This document shows positions 28,799 to 36,672 of a DNA stretch of 64,000 bases, piece by piece (the stretch's first letter is position 1; every line of letters begins with the position of its first letter). The stretch comes from Streptomyces sp. cf386. GTDB lineage: Bacteria; Actinomycetota; Actinomycetes; Streptomycetales; Streptomycetaceae. The translations under genes and the position numbers were made by a program. The stretch is taken from contig NZ_FNHV01000005.1 of the NCBI RefSeq assembly GCF_900103585.1, forward strand, positions 1-64,000, written 5' to 3'. Under the pieces are notes generated by a model. It saw nothing but the letters and a program-made list of their open reading frames with translations. It searched no databases and was not told the origin of the DNA.

Positions 28799-30475
28799 AT
28801 GGCACAGGCCGCCGACACAGCGCGGACCGTCATCCTGACCGTGGACGACGACCCGGGTGTGTCCCGGGCGGTCGCCCGCGACCTGCGACGGCGCTACGGC
28901 GAGTCGCACCGGATCGTGCGCGCGGAGTCCGGCGAGTCCGCGTTGCAGGCGCTGCGCGAACTGAAGCTGCGCGGCGATCTGGTCGCCGTGATCCTGGCCG
29001 ACTACCGCATGCCGCAGATGAACGGCATCGAGTTCCTCGAACAGGCCCTGGACGTGTACCCGGGCGCCCGCCGTGTGCTGCTGACCGCTTACGCGGACAC
29101 CAGCGCCGCGATCGACGCCATCAACGTCGTCGATCTCGACCACTACCTCCTCAAGCCCTGGGACCCGCCGGAGGAGAAGCTCTACCCGGTCCTGGACGAC
29201 CTGTTGGAGGCCTGGCGGCGCAGCGACTACCGACCGGTGCCCAGCACCAAGGTGGTCGGACACCGCTGGTCGGCGCGGTCGTCGGAGGTGCGGGAGTTCC
29301 TCGCCCGCAACCAGGTGCCGTACCGCTGGTACTCGGCCGACGAGCCCGAGGGGCAGCGACTGCTGGCCGCCGCCGGGCAGGACGGGCAGCGGCTGCCGCT
29401 GGTGGTCACGCCGGACGGTACGCCCCTCCTCGCACCCGAGGCGCCCGAGCTGGCCGCGAAGGTGGGGCTGGCCACGACGCCGACGGCCGACTTCTACGAC
29501 CTCGTCGTCATCGGCGGCGGCCCTGCCGGCCTCGGCGCCGCCGTGTACGGGGCGTCGGAGGGGCTGCGGACCGTGCTGGTGGAGCGGTCGGCGACCGGCG
29601 GGCAGGCCGGGCAGAGCTCCCGGATCGAGAACTACCTCGGCTTCCCGGACGGAGTGTCGGGCGCGCAGCTCACCGACCGCGCCCGCCGGCAGGCGACGAA
29701 GTTCGGCGCCGAGATCCTCTCCGCGCGCGAGGTGACGGGGCTGGAGGTCAGCGGCGCCGCCCGGATCGTACGGTTCTCGGACGGCTCGGCGGTCGCCGCG
29801 CACAGCGTGATCCTGGCGACCGGCGTGTCGTATCGGCAGCTGCAGGCACCCGGCTGTGTCGACCTGACCGGCTGCGGGGTGTACTACGGGTCGGCGCTCA
29901 CGGAGGCTCCCGCCTGCCAGGGCCAGGACGTGTACATCGTCGGCGGCGCCAACTCGGCGGGGCAGGCGGCGATGTATCTGTCGCGGGGCGCCAAGTCGGT
30001 GACGCTGCTGGTGCGCGGGGCGTCGCTGTCGGCGTCCATGTCGCACTACCTGATCCAGCAGATCGACGAGGCGCCGAACATCTCGGTGCGCACGGGCACG
30101 GTCGTGGAGTCCGCGCACGGCTCCGACCATCTGGAGCAGCTGACGCTGCGCGAGGTGGACAGCGGGCGGAGCGAACTCGTCGACGCCCAGTGGATGTTCG
30201 TGTTCATCGGCGCGGCCCCGCTCACCGACTGGCTGGACCGGACGGTGCTGCGGGACGGCCGCGGGTTCATCCTGGCCGGGCCCGACCTGACGTCCGACGG
30301 ACGGCCACCGGCGGGCTGGGAGCTGGACCGGCCGCCGTACCACCTGGAGACCAATGTTCCCGGCGTGTTCGTGGCGGGCGACGCGCGCGCGGAGTCCGCG
30401 AAGCGGGTCGCGTCCGCCGTCGGAGAGGGAGCCATGGCCGTGATGCTCGTCCACCGTTATCTGGAGCAGTCATGA
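28799..30475 (+). CDS. Response-regulator receiver fused to thioredoxin-reductase-like flavoprotein
   Basis: 558 residues. Domain 1 (about 10-140) is a receiver with acidic D16-D18, phospho-acceptor D68 in ILADYRMP, and K119. Domain 2 (about 150-225) is a small thioredoxin/glutaredoxin-like segment (EVREFLARNQVPYRWY). Domain 3 (about 233-558) is a thioredoxin-reductase-type flavoprotein: FAD site VVIGGGPAGLGAA, NADPH site IVGGANSAGQAA, and VFVAGDARAESAKRVASAVGEG. The redox-active CxxC of true TrxR is not present; only C359 remains (LTGCGVYYG). Start at ATG 28799 after GGGTGGGAG. ATGA overlap with the kinase gene implies coupled translation. Confidence 0.9.
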   Translation: MAQAADTARTVILTVDDDPGVSRAVARDLRRRYGESHRIVRAESGESALQALRELKLRGDLVAVILADYRMPQMNGIEFLEQALDVYPGARRVLLTAYADTSAAIDAINVVDLDHYLLKPWDPPEEKLYPVLDDLLEAWRRSDYRPVPSTKVVGHRWSARSSEVREFLARNQVPYRWYSADEPEGQRLLAAAGQDGQRLPLVVTPDGTPLLAPEAPELAAKVGLATTPTADFYDLVVIGGGPAGLGAAVYGASEGLRTVLVERSATGGQAGQSSRIENYLGFPDGVSGAQLTDRARRQATKFGAEILSAREVTGLEVSGAARIVRFSDGSAVAAHSVILATGVSYRQLQAPGCVDLTGCGVYYGSALTEAPACQGQDVYIVGGANSAGQAAMYLSRGAKSVTLLVRGASLSASMSHYLIQQIDEAPNISVRTGTVVESAHGSDHLEQLTLREVDSGRSELVDAQWMFVFIGAAPLTDWLDRTVLRDGRGFILAGPDLTSDGRPPAGWELDRPPYHLETNVPGVFVAGDARAESAKRVASAVGEGAMAVMLVHRYLEQS

Positions 30476-31944
30476 GCGGGCAGTTGATGCCGTGCCAACC
30501 CGGGGAGATCGGGTCGCTGTTCCTGTTCGAGAAGCTCTCCCCCGAGCAGCTCGGCAGGCTGTGCAGCGAGGGACGGGTGGAGATGTTCGAGCCGGGGCCC
30601 GTGTACGCCGAGGGCGATCCCGCCACCTGCTTCTACGTGATGATCGAGGGCACGGTCGTCCTGTCCCGCCGGGTCGGCGGGGACGACGTGGAGGTGACCC
30701 GGACCTCGCAGCGCGGGGTGTACGCCGGGTCCATGCAGGCGTACCTGGGTGACCGGGTGCGGCAGGCCTACAACAACTCCATGCGCGTCACCGAGCCGAC
30801 GCGGTTCTTCGTGCTGCCCGCCGACACCTTCGCGGCGATCATGCAGGAGTGGTTCCCGATGGCGGTACATCTGCTGGAGGGGCTCTTCTTCGGTTCGAAG
30901 AGCACTCAGCGGGCCATCGGGCAGCGCGAACGGCTGCTGGCGCTGGGCTCGTTGTCCGCCGGGCTCACGCACGAGCTCAACAACCCCGCGGCTGCGGCCG
31001 TACGAGCGACCGCGACGCTGCGCGAGCGGGTCGGCAAGATGCGGCACAAGCTGGCCATCATCGCACAGGGCTCCTACTCCCCCGAGGTCATGGCGAACCT
31101 CATCGACATCCAGGAACGCACCGCTGAGCGCGTCGCCAAGGCCCCCACGCTGAGTCCGCTGGAGGCCGCCGACCGGGAGGACGCGGTCACCGACTGGCTC
31201 GACGACCACGACATCCAGCAGGCCTGGCGGATCGCGCCCACCTTCGTACAGGCCGGTCTCGACGTGGACTGGCTGGACCAGGTCGCCACAGCGGTGGACG
31301 AGGAGATCCTGCCCAACGCGATCGGGTGGCTCAACTACACCGTCGAGACCGAGCTGTTGATGGACGAGATCAACGACTCGACCGCGCGCATCTCGCATCT
31401 CGTCGACGCCGCCAAGCAGTACTCCCAGCTCGACCGCGCGCCGTTCCAGAACGCCGACGTGCACGAACTCCTCGACAGCACCCTGCTGATGCTGTCGGGC
31501 AAGATCGGCCGGCAGATCAACGTCGTCAAGGAGTACGACCGTACGCTGCCGAGGATCCCGGCGTACCCGGCGGAGCTCAACCAGGTCTGGACGAACCTCA
31601 TCGACAACGCGGTCGCCGCGATCAACAGCGCCGGCGGCGAAGGGACGTTGACCGTGCGGACGGCGCCGGATCACGACCGGCTGCTGGTGGAGTTCCGTGA
31701 CACCGGGGTTGGCATCCCGGCGGACAACCGGGGGCGGATCTTCGATCCCTTCTTCACGACGAAGCCGGTGGGTGAGGGCACCGGGCTCGGTCTCGACATC
31801 TCCTGGCGGATCGTGGTCAACAAGCATCACGGCAACATCCAGGTGGAGTCGGTGCCGGGGGACACGCGGTTCCAAGTGCTGCTTCCGCTCACCGTGGCCG
31901 AGAACGACACACCCGAGATCGACCTTGCCGAGGAGTCCGCATGA
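30472..31944 (+). CDS. Histidine kinase with N-terminal cyclic-nucleotide-binding domain
   Basis: 490 residues. Residues 15-130 form a CRP-type cyclic nucleotide-binding domain (FEPGPVYAEGDPATCFYVMIEG). The H-box LSAGLTHELNNPAAA has the phospho-acceptor H167. The ATPase part shows NLIDNAVAAI, DTGVGIP and GEGTGLGLDIS. There are no membrane spans, so it is cytoplasmic. The start overlaps the preceding stop (ATGA), and its own end overlaps the zinc-finger gene. It probably phosphorylates the receiver of the preceding fusion protein; that link is inferred from coupling. Confidence 0.9.
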   Translation: MSGQLMPCQPGEIGSLFLFEKLSPEQLGRLCSEGRVEMFEPGPVYAEGDPATCFYVMIEGTVVLSRRVGGDDVEVTRTSQRGVYAGSMQAYLGDRVRQAYNNSMRVTEPTRFFVLPADTFAAIMQEWFPMAVHLLEGLFFGSKSTQRAIGQRERLLALGSLSAGLTHELNNPAAAAVRATATLRERVGKMRHKLAIIAQGSYSPEVMANLIDIQERTAERVAKAPTLSPLEAADREDAVTDWLDDHDIQQAWRIAPTFVQAGLDVDWLDQVATAVDEEILPNAIGWLNYTVETELLMDEINDSTARISHLVDAAKQYSQLDRAPFQNADVHELLDSTLLMLSGKIGRQINVVKEYDRTLPRIPAYPAELNQVWTNLIDNAVAAINSAGGEGTLTVRTAPDHDRLLVEFRDTGVGIPADNRGRIFDPFFTTKPVGEGTGLGLDISWRIVVNKHHGNIQVESVPGDTRFQVLLPLTVAENDTPEIDLAEESA

Positions 31945-32294
31945 GTGGTGAGAAAGGGATCGACTCCAGCGTGCCGCCCAGCGGCAGCGGATGCAGCGAG
32001 TGCGACGCGGCCGGTGGGTGGTGGTTCCACCTGCGGCGGTGTGCGCAGTGCGGGCACGTGGGGTGCTGTGACAGCTCACCCGCGAAGCATGCGACGGGGC
32101 ACTACCGGGAGACCGGGCATCCCCTGGTGCAGAGCTTCGAGCCGGGTGAGGGCTGGTACTGGAGCTACGAGACGAACGAGCTGTTCGAGTCCGGGCCCGA
32201 GCTGGCGCCCCCCGTCAGTCATCCGGCGGATCAGCCGACACCGGGGCCCGCGGGGCGGGTGCCGGCGGACTGGGCGAAGACGTTGCGCGGCTAG
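31941..32294 (+). CDS. UBP-type zinc finger protein
   Basis: 117 residues. Zinc ligands of the ZnF-UBP fold are visible: CSECD, CAQCGHVGCCDSS, then AKHATGHYRETGHPLVQSF. The C-terminal part has GWYWSYETNELFE. In eukaryotes this finger binds the C-terminus of ubiquitin; streptomycetes lack ubiquitin (some relatives use Pup), so the bacterial ligand is unknown. The ATGA overlap with the kinase gene ties it to the signalling unit. Confidence 0.9.
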   Translation: MSGEKGIDSSVPPSGSGCSECDAAGGWWFHLRRCAQCGHVGCCDSSPAKHATGHYRETGHPLVQSFEPGEGWYWSYETNELFESGPELAPPVSHPADQPTPGPAGRVPADWAKTLRG

Positions 32295-32330
32295 CGACTT
32301 CGCGTGCCCGGCGCTCGGAGCGGTCCGCCG

Positions 32331-32942
32331 CTACGCGGCGATCGACCACACGAGGTTGACGGCCCAGCCGAGGATGCCCACAACGGCGCAGGCGAAGATG
32401 CCGAGTCCCACCCGCTCGGCCGCCTTCTCGCGCCGCGAGGGCTCCCGACTCCGGTTCGGCTTGCCCGACTTGGGCGGCCTGACCACCAGGTACGTGAGCC
32501 AGGCGAGTGCGGCCGCGGCGAACCCGACCTGCCACAGCTCGCCCATGACGCCCCAGACCCCGGCCCGCTGAATGGACTGCGTCGCAAGCCCCTCCTGGGC
32601 GGCGAACTCGGTGCCGTCCGGGTAGTCGTGCCCGGTGTCCTCCAGGTGTACGGCGACGGCGTCGTCGGCGCCGCCGCCGTCCGGCGTGAAGTCCCCGTAG
32701 CAGGAGATGTCGGAGTTCTTGCGGCTGTCGTTCGTGTCGTAGCAGCGCCCCACCTTGTACGTGCCCGGTGTGCCGTAGAGGCCTGCGGATAGGGCGAGAT
32801 CGAGGGACGCGGTGACGAGCCAGAAGGCGGCGACGAACGCGGCGATGCCGCCGAAGATCCAGCGGATCACACGGACCAGGAGTCCCCGGGGGCGGGAGTC
32901 GGTGCGGGAGCCCGTACGGGAGTCGGTGCGGGTGTCTGTCAT
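32331..32942 (-). CDS. Membrane protein, unknown function
   Basis: 203 residues from the ATG at 32942. A hydrophilic tail with short repeats (RTDSRTGSRTDSR) precedes membrane helix 1 (about 25-50). An outside region with two Cys (GRCYDTNDS and DISCYGDF) follows, which may form a disulfide, then two further helices near 130-150 and 180-203. No recognised domain. A CGCCGC-TAC-GCGGCG hairpin (32326-32340) covers its stop and faces the converging zinc-finger gene. Confidence 0.7.
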   Translation of the reverse strand: MTDTRTDSRTGSRTDSRPRGLLVRVIRWIFGGIAAFVAAFWLVTASLDLALSAGLYGTPGTYKVGRCYDTNDSRKNSDISCYGDFTPDGGGADDAVAVHLEDTGHDYPDGTEFAAQEGLATQSIQRAGVWGVMGELWQVGFAAAALAWLTYLVVRPPKSGKPNRSREPSRREKAAERVGLGIFACAVVGILGWAVNLVWSIAA

Positions 32943-33047
32943 GGGGAGCCGGCTGATCCTTCGGGTGGGGGACGACGCAGACGAGCCAGGCTGCACCCTA
33001 TCCTCGCTGACCAGGCGTTCCGCACCGAGTCCCTTGGCCTGTGCTGA

Positions 33048-34238
33048 TCAGTCGGTGGCGTCGCACTCCAGGGCGCCCAGGTCGACGGCGTCGGCCATCG
33101 CCTGCATGCCCTTGTCGTTGGGGTGGATGTGGTCGCCGCCGTCGAGGGCGGGAAGCATCTTCGCGGGGTCGTAGGGGCTGCGCAGGATGCGGTCGAAGTC
33201 GGTGACGGCGTCGAACTCGCCGCTGGTGCGGATGAAGGTGTTGACCTCCTGGCGTACGGCCTCGGCGGCCGGGTCCCATTCGTGCCAGCCCTTGAAGGGG
33301 CCGACGGTCGCGACCACGACGCACTTTCCGGCGGCGTGTGCCCGGTCGACGATCTCGCGGTAGCCCTCGATCAGGTCCTCGGCCGTGACGCCCGTGTGGG
33401 CCTTGATGTCGTTCACGCCCTGGAAGAGGAACACGGTCCGCACGCCCGGCTGGGACAGGACGTCGCGCTCCAGCCGGTTCAGCGCGCTCTGCCCGGGACC
33501 GTCCGCGAGGACCCTGTTCCCTGATATGCCCTCGTTGGCGACGCCCTTGACCGCCGTGTCCGTCCGTTGCAGACGACGGGCGAGGTAGTCGGGCCAGCGG
33601 CGGTTCAGGTCGGACGTGGACTGCCAGCCGTCCGTGATGGAGTCGCCGAGGGCGACCACGGCTCCGGTGCCCTTGGGGGCGTGCACGGAGACGGCGTCGA
33701 GGTAGAACCAGGAGCCGGTCGGGATGGTCCAGGGAGTGCCGCTCTCCTCGGCGGTGTGGTCGCCCTGGGTGGCGTACGACGTCTGCATCGCCATCCAGTG
33801 CCCGCTCGCCGGGCCGGCCGCGTCCGGACTGTGCAGGCTGACGACGAGATTGGACGCGGCGGGCAGCTTCCCGGGCAGCGGGTCGCTCCACACGGTGGCG
33901 CCGGCCGGCACGGTGACGGTGCGCTCGCCGCCGAAGGCCAGGCGCCGGTTGCTGCCCGGCCGCAGTTCGGCGCCCTGCTTCTGGAGGCCCGCGTAGGCGC
34001 TGTCGAAGGTGATCGGCCGGTCGCCGAAGGCGTTGGAGAGCCGGACCCGCACTCCGCTTCCGCCGACGGTGGTGTGCACGACGAGCCGGTAGCTGCGGCC
34101 CGCGACGCCGTCGGACATCCGGTCGGCGCTGGTCGCCCAGGTGACGACGCCGCTCGGGCCGGCGGTCGCCTCGCCGGGCGCGGACTGGCAGGCGACGAGC
34201 GTCAGCAGGACGGCTGCCAGCGGCAGTTCGGCCCTCAC
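33048..34238 (-). CDS. Secreted lipoprotein SGNH/GDSL hydrolase
   Basis: 396 residues from the GTG at 34238, which overlaps the stop of the GH95 gene (GTGA), so translation is coupled. Lipobox LTLVAC. An N-terminal beta-rich region (about 25-180) precedes the SGNH domain: block I VALGDSITDG (Ser), GISGNRVL (Gly/Asn), GVNDIKAHTG (Asn) and GGDHIHPND (Asp/His dyad). It is probably a carbohydrate or acyl esterase acting outside the membrane on the glycan handled by the neighbouring hydrolases. Confidence 0.88.
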   Translation of the reverse strand: MRAELPLAAVLLTLVACQSAPGEATAGPSGVVTWATSADRMSDGVAGRSYRLVVHTTVGGSGVRVRLSNAFGDRPITFDSAYAGLQKQGAELRPGSNRRLAFGGERTVTVPAGATVWSDPLPGKLPAASNLVVSLHSPDAAGPASGHWMAMQTSYATQGDHTAEESGTPWTIPTGSWFYLDAVSVHAPKGTGAVVALGDSITDGWQSTSDLNRRWPDYLARRLQRTDTAVKGVANEGISGNRVLADGPGQSALNRLERDVLSQPGVRTVFLFQGVNDIKAHTGVTAEDLIEGYREIVDRAHAAGKCVVVATVGPFKGWHEWDPAAEAVRQEVNTFIRTSGEFDAVTDFDRILRSPYDPAKMLPALDGGDHIHPNDKGMQAMADAVDLGALECDATD

Positions 34239-36610
34239 CGGGCGAGGTCCTTCAGCGTGACGGACGCCCCGGGCCGCAGCGAGACCGTGCGGGACTCCGC
34301 GCCGTACGCGACCGTCGTGGTGCGGCCGCCGACGCTGCGGATCCGCGCCTCGGTCGGTTTGCCCTCCCGCCAGTGCAGGTCGACCTCGAAGCCGCCGCGC
34401 ACGGGGACGCCCTCGACGAAGCCCGACGCGGCCCAGGCGTCGGGGAGGGCCGGGAGGAGTTCGATGTGTCCGGGCCGGGAGTACAGCAGCATCTCCACCA
34501 TCGCGGCGGGGGTGCCGAAGTTGGCGTCGATCTGGAAGATGCCCCGGCCGCGTTCCACCTCGTAGATGTCGAAGAGGTTGAAGGCCGTGCCGTTGCTGCC
34601 GTCGGTGGAGGGGCGGAGGTTGTTGACGATGAGCTGGTAGGCGTTGTCGGCGTCCTTCAGGCGGGCCCAGCACAGGCTGCGCCAGGCATTCGCCCAGCCG
34701 AAGCTCTCCATGCCGCGCGCGGTGAGCAGGGCGGTGGCGCCGGCGACGATGTCGGACGGGGTGGAGCCGTCCGGGCGGATGCGGTCGCCCGGGAACAGGT
34801 TGATCAGCGGGGACAGGTGGCGGTGCGTGGTCTCACCCAGGTTGTCCGGCGACATCCACTCCTCCAGCCAGCCGGTGGTCGGGCTGACCTGCGGCAGGTA
34901 CAGCTTTCTGCGCAGTGAGGCGATCGTATCCGCGTAGTCGGTGTCCCGCCGGAGTTCGGCGGCCGCGGTGCAGTAGTTCCCGAACAGCATCCACACGACT
35001 TCCTGAGCATAGGTGATGCCCTTGGCGTCCTGCGGACCGTGTTCCGGGGACCAGTCGCTGTCGTCGACGAGCACCTCCTTCGAGGTGCCGGGGAGGGTGA
35101 TGGTGAGGAGCCGCGCCTCCCAGAACTCGCACGCGCCCTTGAGGAGCGGGTAGATCTTCTCGAGGTACTCGCGCGATCCGGTGTATTCGTAGTGCTCCCA
35201 CAGGGTGGTGCACAGCCAGGCGTTGCCCGCCGGATGCCACCACCAGCCGCTGCCGCCGTAGGGGTTGGTGGAGAAGGCGACGGCCCAGCCGGCGTTCTTG
35301 CCGCTGGAGTTGCGGTAGCGGTTGCGCGGGTCGCTGTACAGGCGGCGGGTGAGGTCGTTCCAGGACGGGAGCTGGGCGACGCAGTAGTCGGTGAAGGCGT
35401 CGAAGCACGGGGACAGGCCGGTGCGGTCGGCCATCCAGTAGTTCATCTGGATGTTGATGTCGGTGTGGTAGTCGCCCATCCAGTCCGGGTCGTTGCCGTC
35501 CAGCCACAGGCCCTGGAGGCCCAGCGGGAGGCTGCCGCGGGAGCCGCAGATCATCAGGTAGCGGCCGAACTGCAGGTAGGCCGCCTCCAGTTCGGGATCG
35601 GGCTCGGGGTCGCGGCTGCGGGCGTGCAGACGCTCCCAGGTGTCCAGTTCGCGCTGCTCGGCCGAGGACGTGCCGAGGGAGAGGTCGAATCTTCCGTACA
35701 GGGCGCGGTAGTCGGCTACATGCGTGCGTCGCAGCGCGTCGGCCGACTCGGCGACGGCGGCACGGACCTTCGTACGGGCGAGTCGCTCGGGGTCGAGCGA
35801 GCGGTCGCGGAAGCCGGAGTCGGCGTCGGGCGCGTAGTTGGTCCCGGCGGTGACGACGACCGTGAGGTCCTTGCAGCCGGTGAAGTCGATGCGGGTGCCG
35901 TCGACGGTGACCTTGCCGCCGGTGCCGCGGGCCTTGAGGGCGGCGCCGTAGCGCAGGCCGTTGGGGAGGGTCGCGGCGAAGGACTCGGCGGCGGTGGGGT
36001 GTTCGCCGTGGGTGCCGGTGAGGGTGAGGGTGCCGGTGTAGCGGCCGCCGCCGCTCTGGGTGAAGCGCAGGACGATGACGTCGTCGGGCCGGCTGGCGTA
36101 CATCTCGCGCCGGTAGGTGACGCCGGAGCGGACGTAGGAGCTGGTGACCAGGCCCTGGGCGAGGTCGAGGGTGCGGCGGTAGCCGTTGACGCCGCCGAGG
36201 TCGTGGTCGGGGATGTCGACGGTGAGCTTGGCCAGCAGGGTGAACGAGCCGAAGTCGGAGCGGCCGTAGGGGAACTGGCCGTCCTGGTCCAGGGTGTCGT
36301 TGAGGCCACCGGTCCACATGGTGGCGTCGGTGATCAGGAGGAGTTCACGGCCGGGGTCGTTGCTCGCGAGGGCACCGATACGGCCGTTGCCGAGGGGCAG
36401 GCCCTGTTCGATCAGTGAGCCCTCGTCGCCGGGGGCCTGCCACCACAGCTGGTGGCGGGCGGCGTCGGCGGGCAGCGGGACTTCGGCGGGGCGGGCGGGC
36501 GCGGCGGTGGCGGTGAACGCGGGCAGCGCGCCGAGGGCGGCGGTGAGGCCCGCGGTGGTGGCGAGGGAGAGGACGGATCTTCTGCTCGGTTCGTTCGGGC
36601 TGGTGTCCAT
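34235..36610 (-). CDS. GH95 alpha-L-fucosidase-type glycoside hydrolase, Tat-exported
   Basis: 791 residues from the ATG at 36610. A twin-arginine signal (SRRSVLSLATTAGL) precedes the mature domain. QGLPLGNGRIGA near the N-terminus and LQGLWLDGNDPDWMGDYH in the middle are hallmarks of GH95. MNYWMADRTGLSPCFDAF and GWANAWRSLCWARLKDAD follow in the (alpha/alpha)6 barrel. GH95 enzymes remove alpha-1,2-L-fucose or L-galactose from plant or host glycans by inversion. Downstream, the esterase gene overlaps its stop; upstream lies the GH27 gene on the same strand. Confidence 0.9.
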   Translation of the reverse strand: MDTSPNEPSRRSVLSLATTAGLTAALGALPAFTATAAPARPAEVPLPADAARHQLWWQAPGDEGSLIEQGLPLGNGRIGALASNDPGRELLLITDATMWTGGLNDTLDQDGQFPYGRSDFGSFTLLAKLTVDIPDHDLGGVNGYRRTLDLAQGLVTSSYVRSGVTYRREMYASRPDDVIVLRFTQSGGGRYTGTLTLTGTHGEHPTAAESFAATLPNGLRYGAALKARGTGGKVTVDGTRIDFTGCKDLTVVVTAGTNYAPDADSGFRDRSLDPERLARTKVRAAVAESADALRRTHVADYRALYGRFDLSLGTSSAEQRELDTWERLHARSRDPEPDPELEAAYLQFGRYLMICGSRGSLPLGLQGLWLDGNDPDWMGDYHTDINIQMNYWMADRTGLSPCFDAFTDYCVAQLPSWNDLTRRLYSDPRNRYRNSSGKNAGWAVAFSTNPYGGSGWWWHPAGNAWLCTTLWEHYEYTGSREYLEKIYPLLKGACEFWEARLLTITLPGTSKEVLVDDSDWSPEHGPQDAKGITYAQEVVWMLFGNYCTAAAELRRDTDYADTIASLRRKLYLPQVSPTTGWLEEWMSPDNLGETTHRHLSPLINLFPGDRIRPDGSTPSDIVAGATALLTARGMESFGWANAWRSLCWARLKDADNAYQLIVNNLRPSTDGSNGTAFNLFDIYEVERGRGIFQIDANFGTPAAMVEMLLYSRPGHIELLPALPDAWAASGFVEGVPVRGGFEVDLHWREGKPTEARIRSVGGRTTTVAYGAESRTVSLRPGASVTLKDLAR

Positions 36611-36672
36611 GTGCGGCTCCGGGGTCGTCCGGGCCGGGGCCCGGCGCACGGCCGGGCCCCGACAGAGGGAGA

